From assembly GCF_014640555.1 (NCBI RefSeq), contig NZ_BMHE01000047.1, positions 1 through 61,912 of the forward strand: 61,912 nucleotides of DNA, read 5' to 3'. The notes under the pieces are model-generated. The model had not been told where the DNA came from. It searched no databases and saw nothing but the letters and a program-made list of their open reading frames with translations. This DNA is from Paenibacillus marchantiophytorum (GTDB lineage Bacteria > Bacillota > Bacilli > Paenibacillales > NBRC-103111). Made by a program: the position numbers and the translations under genes. This document shows positions 25,775 to 34,311 of this stretch, piece by piece. Numbering within the stretch: position 1 is the first letter of the stretch; each line of letters opens with the position of its first letter.

Positions 25775-27472
25775 CTAATCATGCCACCTCTCCATTTGCG
25801 ACAGCTTTGCTTTCAAATCTGCGGCGGCTTTTTTGATCTCCATCTCTTTTTGCGTGGCTAGGACGCTTTCAAAGCGGTTTAACCACAACGCGATTTCAGC
25901 GCGTTTCTCACTAAGCGATTCTTCATATAGACGCTCACCTTTTGCAAGCAGCAGCCTGTTCTCCGTTCGCTCTCTTGGATGAATCTTAATGTCTTGGAGC
26001 ATAAGCAGGCGCTCCTCGATCTCTTGCGGGGAAAGAGCGCCGGGACTTTTTTCAATGATCATTTTATTTTTCATGCCAGTTTTGATCGTTACGACCTCAA
26101 CTTCCAAAATTCCGTTAATGTCATACGTATACCGGATGTCGATAGACTGCTCGCCGGCACGGTCAGACGGGAGGGCGATATTCATTTCTCCCAGTTTCAT
26201 GTTGTTTTCAACGCGACGGCTCTCGCCTTGATAGATTTCGAGACGAATACTTGTCTGATAGTCGGCAATTGTACATACACGCTCGACTTTGCTGACCGGA
26301 ATCGGCGTATTACGCTCTATAATAGGAAGAAAATAACCGGACTCATGCTTCCCGTTCCCCAACATTTCCGCCACCGAGGTACCCAGGGTATACGGACATA
26401 CATCCGTTAAAATAATCTCTTGAAGCGCTTCATTTCTCTCTTTCAAGGCAACCTGAATCGCAGCGCCCAAAGCGACGGCTTCATCAGGATTAATGTGCAA
26501 ATAGGGCAGGCGCCCGAACATTTTACCGACAACGGACTTGATGACCGGCATGCGTGTGGCGCCGCCAATCAGAATAATCGTGTCGAGATCTTCCGGCAAG
26601 AGCTCCGCATCCCTGAGCGCACGCTCGATCGGCTGCCGCAAACGAAGCAATAGCGGGGTGACGAGCTTCTCAAAGTCGGCACGGTCGAGGCTGATTTCAT
26701 AGGTTTGGCCGCCTATGGCGAAGCTCATTTTGCCCACATTGTTATGTCCCAGCACGCGTTTGCACAATTCGGCCTGCTTGTGAATGGCAGAGCGGGCCTT
26801 CGTGTCCAGCTGCTGAACATCAATACCTTGAGAGTCGACAAAATGAGAAGCTAATATCTGGGTAAAATCTTCACCGCCTAAGTAATTGTCGCCCGCAATC
26901 GACTTCACTTCCATAACGCCTTCAAACAACTCCAGAATCGACACGTCAAAAGTCCCGCCACCCAAATCGAAAACAAGAAATTTCGTTTCCGCTTCCTTTT
27001 GGTGCAGGCCGTAGGAAATGGCCGCAGCCGTCGGCTCGCTCAGAAGCCGCTCCACCTTCAGCCCCGCAAGTTCGGCAGCCCGCTTCGTCGCTTTGCGCTG
27101 GGTATCATTGAAATAGGCCGGAACGCTAATGACCGCTTCCGTCACCTGCTCGCCTAGGAAATCCTCCGCGTCCCCTTTCAGAGCCCTGATCACAAAAGAG
27201 GACAATTCTTCCGGCGAGAATGAATATTTGCCTAATTGAAACATTTTCTCTGTGCCCATGTGTCGTTTGAACGTAGATACGGTTACCTGCGGATGCGTAA
27301 TGAGCCGTTCTTTGGCAATCTGCCCGACCAGAATCTCGCCATTCTCATCAACACTAATCACAGATGGTGTCAAATGTTCCCCAAGTACATTCGGTATAAT
27401 AGCAGGACCGTTATCGGTCCAATAAGCAACAAGGCTATTCGTCGTTCCCAAATCAATTCCTATCGTAGTCAT
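25775..27472 (-). CDS. hscC: HscC-like Hsp70 chaperone
   Basis: This 565-residue Hsp70 is shorter than DnaK (about 610-640) and fits the HscC class. It shows the phosphate-1 motif GIDLGTTNSLVAYW, phosphate-2 FDLGGGTFDVSILELFEGV and adenosine motif IILIGGATRMPVIK, then a substrate-binding domain (ICTIADYQTSIRLEIYQGES pattern) and a short helical lid. It would bind unfolded or specialised client proteins with ATP cycling. The start at 27472 (MTTIGIDL) is preferred over in-frame ATGs upstream that lack a ribosome site. It is the first gene of a trio with the J-protein and the DUF1266 protein. Confidence 0.88.
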   Translation of the reverse strand: MTTIGIDLGTTNSLVAYWTDNGPAIIPNVLGEHLTPSVISVDENGEILVGQIAKERLITHPQVTVSTFKRHMGTEKMFQLGKYSFSPEELSSFVIRALKGDAEDFLGEQVTEAVISVPAYFNDTQRKATKRAAELAGLKVERLLSEPTAAAISYGLHQKEAETKFLVFDLGGGTFDVSILELFEGVMEVKSIAGDNYLGGEDFTQILASHFVDSQGIDVQQLDTKARSAIHKQAELCKRVLGHNNVGKMSFAIGGQTYEISLDRADFEKLVTPLLLRLRQPIERALRDAELLPEDLDTIILIGGATRMPVIKSVVGKMFGRLPYLHINPDEAVALGAAIQVALKERNEALQEIILTDVCPYTLGTSVAEMLGNGKHESGYFLPIIERNTPIPVSKVERVCTIADYQTSIRLEIYQGESRRVENNMKLGEMNIALPSDRAGEQSIDIRYTYDINGILEVEVVTIKTGMKNKMIIEKSPGALSPQEIEERLLMLQDIKIHPRERTENRLLLAKGERLYEESLSEKRAEIALWLNRFESVLATQKEMEIKKAAADLKAKLSQMERWHD

Positions 27473-27566
27473 AGCTGCAATCCCCATTTTCATAAAATAA
27501 TTGGCAATAATTATATCGGATAATTATACCATTTTTGTTACACCTTCGGCATTTTGGGATACATAC

Positions 27567-27602
27567 AAAAAAGGCGTTTATGCATTAATTATGCAAAACG
27601 CC
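27567..27602 (-). terminator. Terminator of the LRR gene
   Basis: Minus strand GGCGTTTTGCAT-AATTA-ATGCATAAACGCC (12-bp stem with small mismatch) followed by TTTTTT. It lies 34 bases after the LRR gene stop. Confidence 0.85.
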
Positions 27603-27635
27603 GAGAATACCGAGGTATCGCCGCTTCCTGTTTCT

Positions 27636-29546
27636 TCAGTCCCTTTTAACAATAACCATACGTTCCCCTGCATCCCAACTTACCTCTGCCCCAAGAGCTT
27701 CACTGACAAAGCGCACCGGAACTAAGGTCGTACCATTCAATAACCGCGGTGCCGCATCTAGACGTACCTCTTTATTGTTAATTAAAGCTTTATCTGAACC
27801 GATTACTAACTTAACGCTTATATCCCCTTTTTCAGCAGTAATACTTTGCATATCCCCATCCCAGAACACCTGAGCTCCTAAAACGCTGAAAATTCGGCGC
27901 ATAGGTACAAGAACAGTTCCGTCCTTCATCAAAGGCTCCTCATCCGCTTCAAAGTCCAATAAGTTATCATCTAACTTCAAAACGATCTGATCCCCATACT
28001 TAACAACAACACCTAATTTATGCTTTCCCTTAACAGCTTCAAGCGCTTGCTCACTCAAAGGATTATTAATCAGGTTAATCTCCCAGAGATTCGTATGATC
28101 CCGCAGGGCATTAATATCCGAAACACGGTTATGTTCGAGATTCAAACTCTTTAATTTAGACAGTCTGTAAAGGGGAGAAATATCTTCAACATTATTTCTG
28201 CTTAAAGTAAGACTTGTTAATGAGGTTAATCTTTGCAAAGGCTTGAGATCATCTACTTCATTCCCTGATAGGTTTAATCCATCTAATCGTTGCAACTTAG
28301 TTAATGGACTTAAATCATTAATTTGATTATTGTTCAATCCTAAGTAAGTTAAATTCTTTAAGTCGCTCACGAATCCGATGTCTGAAAGATGCATATTGTT
28401 TAATGTCAGGAATCTTAGCATTTTTAGAGACACTAACTGTTTTAGATTAGAGACAGGGTTGCCATCTAGACTTAACATCCAAAGTTTATTTAAAGAGGAT
28501 AGTGATGAAATATCTGCAACTTTATTGTTCTCTAGTTGAATGTATTCAAGATTGGTAAGCCTAGCGATTGGGGTAATATCTACAACCTTATTACTTCCTA
28601 TCTCAAGACCTGTAAGGAAAGTTAATTCAGCTAGAGGAGCAATATCAACAATTTGATTATGATCTAGCCTTAGCGTAGCTAACTTACTCATTTTACTCAA
28701 AAAGGAAATGTCTTCGAGCTTCAATCCACCCAAATCCAGTGAACGGATCTCTTGAAGCGACTTGAGAAGGGAAAGATCCTGGATCGGATTATTATCGAGA
28801 TTTACCATATTTAGTTTAGGCATGTTACTAACAACATCAATGTTGGTTACTTGGTTCCCACCAATCGAAAGAGCTTCAAGATTCTCGAGTTTGTGTAGAG
28901 GAGAAATATCTTTAAACCTATTATTAGCTATAAAAATAGAGCGCAGATTTACCAGATTGGCGAGAGGAGTGACATCCCGAATATGATTGAAATAGGCACC
29001 AAACGACTTTAATTGAGTAAGTTCACTTAATGGCGAGAGGTCTTCGATCTCATTCGCATAAACTTGTAGATTGGTTAGCTTTTTCAAGTTTTTTAACGGC
29101 CCTAGACTTTTAATTTTATTATGATAAAGATTCAAATCTGTTAATTCTGTTAAGTTTCTAAGTGGATTTAAATCCGTTATTTCATTGTAATCCAGAGTAA
29201 TCCTTTGCAGTTTAACCAAACCTGCAAGTGGAGAAAGATCAGCAATCTTGTTCTGTTCAATACTTAATCGTGTTAAATTCGTTGCAAATTCAATCCCTTT
29301 GAGGCTTCGGATTCCCAACCAACTTGCCGAGGCAAGTTCAGTAAGAGATTGCATATCCTCCCCCGTTATGGTCCCTTCCGTTTTATGCAATTGCTTACGT
29401 ATGAAAGCTTCAAAGGCCGGGTCATCGAAAGTAACAGTGGCGGATTCAGCATACGTGGTTTTGAAAGTTGTAAATGGCGTCATTACTGAAACAGATATAG
29501 CTGATATTAAGATTATTTTGAAAATGAAACCTCGATTAAATAACAA
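27636..29546 (-). CDS. Secreted leucine-rich-repeat (internalin-like) protein with C-terminal stalk domain
   Basis: This 636-residue protein has a signal peptide at about 1-33 (MLFNRGFIFKIILISAIS...TYA). About seventeen 22-residue LRRs follow (consensus L-x-x-L-x-x-L-x-L-x-x-N-x-I-x-D-I-x-P-L), at about 65-515. A C-terminal copper-amine-oxidase-N/stalk domain (about 535-636) shows GTVLVPMRRIFSVLGAQVFW and NGTTLVPVRFVSEALGAEV. It probably acts at the cell surface in protein-protein contacts. The TTG at 29546 is chosen because AAGGAGG lies 7 bases upstream; the ATG 24 bases earlier overlaps that site. It is a single-gene unit with its own terminator. Confidence 0.88.
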   Translation of the reverse strand: MLFNRGFIFKIILISAISVSVMTPFTTFKTTYAESATVTFDDPAFEAFIRKQLHKTEGTITGEDMQSLTELASASWLGIRSLKGIEFATNLTRLSIEQNKIADLSPLAGLVKLQRITLDYNEITDLNPLRNLTELTDLNLYHNKIKSLGPLKNLKKLTNLQVYANEIEDLSPLSELTQLKSFGAYFNHIRDVTPLANLVNLRSIFIANNRFKDISPLHKLENLEALSIGGNQVTNIDVVSNMPKLNMVNLDNNPIQDLSLLKSLQEIRSLDLGGLKLEDISFLSKMSKLATLRLDHNQIVDIAPLAELTFLTGLEIGSNKVVDITPIARLTNLEYIQLENNKVADISSLSSLNKLWMLSLDGNPVSNLKQLVSLKMLRFLTLNNMHLSDIGFVSDLKNLTYLGLNNNQINDLSPLTKLQRLDGLNLSGNEVDDLKPLQRLTSLTSLTLSRNNVEDISPLYRLSKLKSLNLEHNRVSDINALRDHTNLWEINLINNPLSEQALEAVKGKHKLGVVVKYGDQIVLKLDDNLLDFEADEEPLMKDGTVLVPMRRIFSVLGAQVFWDGDMQSITAEKGDISVKLVIGSDKALINNKEVRLDAAPRLLNGTTLVPVRFVSEALGAEVSWDAGERMVIVKRD

Positions 29547-29600
29547 TTTCAGCCCTCCTTGTTTGGCCATGTACGTGTTTTATCACATTTTTAATTATCG

Positions 29601-32378
29601 TTAACTTCTTTCCAAATAAATACTATTCTTAACCTCGTTTAACTTCAATTTAAGTTTTTCTCTTTCGTTACTACCAGTCGTCGGAAACCTGATAAAAGGG
29701 ACATCATATTTCTTAATAATACTATCTTTTAACTCGTCCCTTCTTAGCTGTTCGGGGTTATTTGCATGAGATGCAAACCCATCAACTTCTATGAGTAGAA
29801 CAGGTTTATTATTTAATGAATGGTAGATAACGAAATCAACAGAGGCATTATGTTTAATATAACTGCGTTCTTTTTCCGTAAATTGATCTATGCTACTCAA
29901 TAGATTTTTCAAATAAATCTGTGTCCCTGCCGTAAAACAGTTGTACTCTGAATCGCTTAATAAATCCTGAATATAAGTCCACATAATATTTTCAGATTTA
30001 AATCTAGATACATTTAAAAGTCTACTTTGTAACTCTATAAGTTTCTCAGAGTAATCCTTATAGAGTAGGTCAAAAATAGAAACGATGTCACTTTGAATAA
30101 TATTTTCATCCAATGCATTGTATTCCATATATCGAATTAAATCGCTGACTTCCTTACTTTCTTTTTCAAACAACGATTGATCAGTTATGAGGATAAATTG
30201 ATCTCGAGCCCTTGATACAGCAACATTAATAATGCAAGGATCATCGACAAAAGGAATACCAAATCTTCCCATGTAGGAATGATCCAGAACAGTGGAGAAT
30301 AACATGATGGACTTTTCTCTACCTTGATATTTATGTACAGTATCTGCTTCAATTTGAGAATCTAGTAGTGAAAGAGCTGTCTTTACCTGTTTACGATAGG
30401 GCGCTGCAAAACCAATATCCTCCGCATCTTCTACATGCCGTAGTGGATTCTCCAAATATTGAACTATGACGTCTAGCTCTCTTTGATTGAAATTCCCTTT
30501 ATCATTACCTCGAGTTACCCTTCTCATGTGATTTCCCTTTTCCGTGCGAATAAGGACTAATGGACTCAAAATCTCATTTCCAAGGGTAAAGGGTATTAAC
30601 TCCTCATTATAATATTTCTTATTACAGAAGTTGATGATCTGAGGATGGCATCTGTAGTGCTCCCTTAGCAACACTCTAGGCAACGATTTTTCAAATATTT
30701 TAATCACAGATGACAGAATATTATGTTCAAAATAATCATAAGCTTCTTCTACTTCGTTAGTGGCAATCTTCTTTTTAATATCCATTTCTACAATTTGTGG
30801 TAACTGTTTCATATCTCCCACTATTATCGCATTTTTGCAACATGATAAAGCTAATACACCAGTGAGTAAATCGACCTGTGAAGATTCGTCAATAATGACA
30901 TAATCAAATAAAAAACCATCAGGAACACAGTTTCTTAAGGAATGAGTTGTACTCAAAATTACTGGATAATGTGTTATAAACTTATTGAAATTACCCTTTT
31001 TCTTATACGATGATTCATTCATTTGCAAAGGACTCTCATTTTTATATTTGATATGTAGCCTATGTCGAAATAACTTTGTAGATAGTTCTTCATGTTGCTT
31101 AAGTAAGGGGGTAAACTCCCCCCCATCCAACTCCTTTTGAATGGATGCAATCTTTTTCTTAAATTCTTCTATTTTCAGCTTATAATAGTGCTTCTGCAAA
31201 TTTATAATATAACCAACTTCTTGTTCCTTAAGACTTTTAAAATCTCTAAAACCATGCTTCCAGAACATGTTTATTCTATGCAAAAATTTGTCTGATTTGT
31301 TTTTTTCCATTGCAATATGATAATCGGCTAGAAATGAAATGATACTCTCAGATGTCTTTCGATAAAACGGGAGATTAATAATTTCTTGGAGATTTTGATT
31401 GCTATAATAACTTTCAAAATGCTGCTGCTCCAAACAATATGCGGATAGTTTCTGCTGCAATTTGGCTTTACTATTATTAAGCTCCAACAAACTATGAATT
31501 CGATCATTTAACTTTTTTATTCCTTCAACTAACTCCAACTCTTCTCTATCACTTTCCCAGCCGGACTCCCTATAAACAGGTGCATTTTTAAAAAAATGCT
31601 TCTTATTGTCACTATTCCCCAAAGAAGCAGCAATAAATTCGTAACCATCTTTCACTAATTTATCTTTAACATTCTGAACTGCCGCGTTATTACCTGACAC
31701 AACGGCTACCGTTTTATTAAGCATCACCAGATTTGCTATGATATTAAGAATTGTTTGAGTCTTCCCAGTACCTGGGGGCCCTTCTATAACGGATACGTTG
31801 CTTTTCAAGGCATGTTCCAGTGCCTGTTTTTGACTTAAATTAAATCTAAATGGAAAAATTGTATGATTTGAAGATGAAGAATCAATGATTAAATTGCTCT
31901 CGTTCATATAGCTACTTAGGACGCTTTGTGAATCAATATAATTGAGTTTGGAGAATTCCTTCAGTAAAAAGGCGTCCTTCTCGTCATCCGTATTCGTATA
32001 TTTAGAAATATCAGTCCAATACTCTAGCAACTCCTGAATTTTAGACCGCTGATTTTTTGAACTATCCACTTTGATAAATTTATAGTCAAATAATTGGCTG
32101 TGACCAGCCTTAAATATAATTTTAGCCGTTTCCCCGAATATGAGCATTACCTTACTATTAAATAATTGATTGTTTCTGTAGAATAGTAATTTTTCATCAA
32201 CATCAACGAGAATCGGATTTTCTAGCAACACTACATTCTGCTTATTGAACGCATATTCCTTGCCTCCTTGGTACTTCACTTTAACCTTTGACCCCTCTGG
32301 TTTAAATGACTCCACCTCAGACGTTTTATCTTCTTCATTTATCAAGACTAAATACTTATCCGGATCCATTTCTCTCAT
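29601..32378 (-). CDS. Superfamily 1 helicase with C-terminal PD-(D/E)XK-like nuclease
   Basis: This 925-residue protein has SF1 (Upf1-like) helicase motifs: Q-region FNLSQKQALEHAL, Walker A EGPPGTGKTQT near residue 200, motif II VIIDESSQVD near 510, motif III VGDMKQLPQI, motif V KYQGREKSIM and motif VI INVAVSRARDQF. The last 120 residues hold a DUF2726-like nuclease fold: V-D-F-V-I-Y-H, then L-L-I-E-V-D-G-F-A-S-H and P-F-I-R-F-P. Such helicase-nuclease fusions occur in DNA repair and phage defence. It stands alone in a divergent-free stretch. Start could be ATG 32378 or 32369; the AAAGGA box favours the latter slightly. Confidence 0.85.
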   Translation of the reverse strand: MREMDPDKYLVLINEEDKTSEVESFKPEGSKVKVKYQGGKEYAFNKQNVVLLENPILVDVDEKLLFYRNNQLFNSKVMLIFGETAKIIFKAGHSQLFDYKFIKVDSSKNQRSKIQELLEYWTDISKYTNTDDEKDAFLLKEFSKLNYIDSQSVLSSYMNESNLIIDSSSSNHTIFPFRFNLSQKQALEHALKSNVSVIEGPPGTGKTQTILNIIANLVMLNKTVAVVSGNNAAVQNVKDKLVKDGYEFIAASLGNSDNKKHFFKNAPVYRESGWESDREELELVEGIKKLNDRIHSLLELNNSKAKLQQKLSAYCLEQQHFESYYSNQNLQEIINLPFYRKTSESIISFLADYHIAMEKNKSDKFLHRINMFWKHGFRDFKSLKEQEVGYIINLQKHYYKLKIEEFKKKIASIQKELDGGEFTPLLKQHEELSTKLFRHRLHIKYKNESPLQMNESSYKKKGNFNKFITHYPVILSTTHSLRNCVPDGFLFDYVIIDESSQVDLLTGVLALSCCKNAIIVGDMKQLPQIVEMDIKKKIATNEVEEAYDYFEHNILSSVIKIFEKSLPRVLLREHYRCHPQIINFCNKKYYNEELIPFTLGNEILSPLVLIRTEKGNHMRRVTRGNDKGNFNQRELDVIVQYLENPLRHVEDAEDIGFAAPYRKQVKTALSLLDSQIEADTVHKYQGREKSIMLFSTVLDHSYMGRFGIPFVDDPCIINVAVSRARDQFILITDQSLFEKESKEVSDLIRYMEYNALDENIIQSDIVSIFDLLYKDYSEKLIELQSRLLNVSRFKSENIMWTYIQDLLSDSEYNCFTAGTQIYLKNLLSSIDQFTEKERSYIKHNASVDFVIYHSLNNKPVLLIEVDGFASHANNPEQLRRDELKDSIIKKYDVPFIRFPTTGSNEREKLKLKLNEVKNSIYLERS

Positions 32379-32491
32379 ATCCTTTATATTTAATTGGGCA
32401 ATAATGCCTTAGTATGAATATACTTAAATTCCACAATTAAACTTAATATCCCTTTATTCACCAATAAACATCAAAGTTCGTACCAAAATCT

Positions 32492-32517
32492 AAAAAACCT
32501 CCCATACAGGGAGGTTA
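32492..32517 (-). terminator. Terminator of small-helical-protein gene (copy 1)
   Basis: Minus strand AACCTCCC-TGTA-TGGGAGGTT followed by TTTT. Its stem resembles that of the terminator at 38861-38890, which follows the paralogous gene. Confidence 0.85.
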
Positions 32518-32534
32518 AGGGTCTATCTTCCATC

Positions 32535-32804
32535 TTAAATATTGCCGTTAGCTTCCAAAATGCTAATTTTATTTTCCAATAAACTCTTCTCAAGTCTGAC
32601 ATGAAGTAATTCTATCTCTAAGTCTTGGTGCATAGTATGAATCGATGTTACTATGTCCTCTGCTGTTAGGATATGAATAGCATCTGCCTGTTCTGAAAGA
32701 TACTTTAAAATAACTTCGATAATCTTTCTGCATACTTCGACTCTTTGGATGAGGACATTTTCTTCTGCTACGAATTCTCCGTATTTTATAACAACATCGT
32801 TAAT
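32535..32804 (-). CDS. Small helical protein, copy 1, probable ATT start
   Basis: This protein of about 89 residues is predicted fully alpha-helical with a coiled-coil end (LLHVRLEKSLLENKISILEANG). It is clearly paralogous to the gene at 38902-39159 (shared LTAEDI-TS-HT--QDL--ELLH-RLEK). Aligning the two upstream regions puts GGAGGCGAGCGCT-ATT-AAC-GAT over GGAGGTGAGCCAC-ATG-AAC-GAT, so the true start is most likely ATT. The only alternative, TTG 15 bases earlier, lies inside the ribosome site. It is divergent from an XRE regulator gene. Function is unknown. Confidence 0.6.
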   Translation of the reverse strand: MNDVVIKYGEFVAEENVLIQRVEVCRKIIEVILKYLSEQADAIHILTAEDIVTSIHTMHQDLEIELLHVRLEKSLLENKISILEANGNI

Positions 32805-32848
32805 AGCGCTCGCCTCCAATTAGAATCTTAGATACTAATGCCAAGACC

Positions 32849-32969
32849 GGAAACTTATCGTGTCTTTATAACAGGATAAAAATTGAATATAGAAACAAAT
32901 CGTGTCTATTTCATTCAAATATATAGTCTTTATAGCAACTAGTCAAGCATAAAAGAAACTTATCGTGTC
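32849..32969. promoter_or_regulatory. Three-site operator between helical-protein and XRE genes
   Basis: Three copies of RGAAACWWATCGTGTC lie at 32849-32864, 32891-32906 and 32954-32969, all in the same orientation. Start-to-start spacings are 42 and 63 bases, both multiples of 21, so all sites face the same side of the helix. They fill the divergent promoter region of the XRE gene at 33025 and are its likely binding sites. Confidence 0.65.
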
Positions 32970-33024
32970 CATTATAGTACCAACAGATTCCTGTTCCTTA
33001 TAATGGATTATGAGGTGATTGAAA

Positions 33025-33366
33025 TTGTTCGGTAAACGATTAGCGGAACTCAGAAACAATAAGGGAATTAGCCAATATGAGTTAGCAGCGCGGATGAAAT
33101 TATCCCGTGGGCAGCTCGCTAATTACGAACAAGGCACCCGAGAACCAGACTTTAATACACTTATTGCTCTGGCTGATTTTTTCGAAGTAAGTTTAGACTC
33201 CTTCATTGGGAGGAACTGGATTCCAAACGATACCAATAAAGAGTCAGCTAATGTGGCATTCTTCGGTGGGGTCAAAGAAATACTCACTGAGGAAGAAAGC
33301 AACTTTCTGAGAGAAAGTCTCCACTTGCTTCGTACATATGAGTTCAGTTTGAAGAAAAAGCAATAA
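33025..33366 (+). CDS. XRE-family regulator, 113 aa
   Basis: Residues 1-65 form a Cro/C1-type helix-turn-helix: FGKRLAELRNNKGISQYELA, then RMKLSRGQLANYEQGTREPD. A short helical C-terminus follows. I use the TTG at 33025 because GAGGTG lies 7 bases upstream and MFGKRL is the usual XRE start; the TTG at 33019 is too close. It probably controls itself and the divergent small helical protein through the three-copy repeat in the intervening 220 bases. It resembles phage- or plasmid-type maintenance regulators more than global ones. Confidence 0.85.
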   Translation: MFGKRLAELRNNKGISQYELAARMKLSRGQLANYEQGTREPDFNTLIALADFFEVSLDSFIGRNWIPNDTNKESANVAFFGGVKEILTEEESNFLRESLHLLRTYEFSLKKKQ

Positions 33367-33370
33367 AAAA

Positions 33371-33394
33371 ACACCTGAATCCAGGTGTTTTTTT
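33371..33394 (+). terminator. Terminator of the first XRE gene
   Basis: ACACCTG-AATC-CAGGTGT stem followed by TTTTTTT, four bases after the XRE stop. A-rich sequence on the left makes it possibly bidirectional. Confidence 0.85.
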
Positions 33395-33569
33395 ATTGTC
33401 TACTCATAACTATTTGTATGGTCAAAATCATGCTCAAACGCAGCCTCCAATTGAAGCTTTTTGCTCAAAGCCCCCAGCAACACATTTTTGCCGGACAACT
33501 TGTTCCCTTAATACTCTTTGGTACTTCTCGGCCGCGTCGTCCGTTCGTATGCAGACAGAAACAAAATAA

Positions 33570-34193
33570 TCAACTCAATTTCTTAATCAGCTTCTCCACT
33601 CGCTTTCGTTTTGTATCTTTTTCAATCTCGTCGAGTCGTGAGATAAGCGTCTCTATGAACAAGGCTTTATTTTTCTCGTTAACGATAGATATTGCATTCT
33701 CCGCATACATTGGAAGCTGATTGGTCGGACATTTCTTAAGCTGTTCAATGAGTAAGGTGAAGGCATGATCAGCATATTGTTCAACAGCACAAAGTTTAAT
33801 CAGGATATTTACGGCGTGATCTTTGGTGATCACCGATCCCTTATCAGCAATATCAACAATTGTGGCAAGTGATAAATAAATGGTTTCGGGATTTTCAAGA
33901 GTTATCACATCTAGTGCTGTCATAGCCCCCCAGACAAGTCGATTGTTCCCTTGATCAAGCAATGTTACGAACTCTTTGCTGTATTCAACAACTAAAGACG
34001 GTTTGATTACTCCGATTTCATAGAGAACTTTAATACAATCGCTTTGGATATTCTTGTCACTGCTATACAAGTTATCCACAAGCTCTTTCACAGCTCCCTT
34101 ATCATCATGATCGGCAATATATTTCGCCAGTTCCTGATTAGGACCTTCATCTTTTCGGTTGAGTGAGGTTGCTAATTTATCAATTATCGTCAT
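33570..34193 (-). CDS. HEAT/ARM-repeat protein, 207 aa
   Basis: The start at ATG 34193 follows AAGGAG by 8 bases. The protein is soluble and built of about five helical pairs of 35-40 residues (e.g. AVKELVDNLYSSDKNIQSDCIKVLYEIG), the layout of HEAT-like repeats. The C-terminus is basic (KRKRVEKLIKKLS). Such proteins act as scaffolds or binding adaptors; the partner here is unknown. It is monocistronic, convergent with the upstream XRE gene and separated from cysN by a strong terminator. Confidence 0.65.
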   Translation of the reverse strand: MTIIDKLATSLNRKDEGPNQELAKYIADHDDKGAVKELVDNLYSSDKNIQSDCIKVLYEIGVIKPSLVVEYSKEFVTLLDQGNNRLVWGAMTALDVITLENPETIYLSLATIVDIADKGSVITKDHAVNILIKLCAVEQYADHAFTLLIEQLKKCPTNQLPMYAENAISIVNEKNKALFIETLISRLDEIEKDTKRKRVEKLIKKLS

Positions 34194-34273
34194 CTGTTTT
34201 TCTCCTTGCTTTAAAGTTACATTCATCATTTACATTGTCAACTCAGCCCATACTGCCCTAGCGGCATACAACA

Positions 34274-34304
34274 AAGAAAAGCCCAGAACCTTCGTCCTAG
34301 GCTT
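34274..34304 (-). terminator. Terminator of cysDN
   Basis: Minus strand AAGCCTAGGA-CGAAGG-TTCTGGGCTT (10-bp stem with two G-U pairs) followed by TTCTTTGTT. It lies 8 bases after the cysN stop. Confidence 0.7.
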
Positions 34305-34311
34305 TCTCACA

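Noticed and set aside
32849..32969. Three regularly spaced repeats considered as a mini CRISPR array
   Set aside because: Repeats are only 15-16 bases, spacers differ in length (26 and 47 bases), no cas genes are present, and the place between divergent genes fits an operator.
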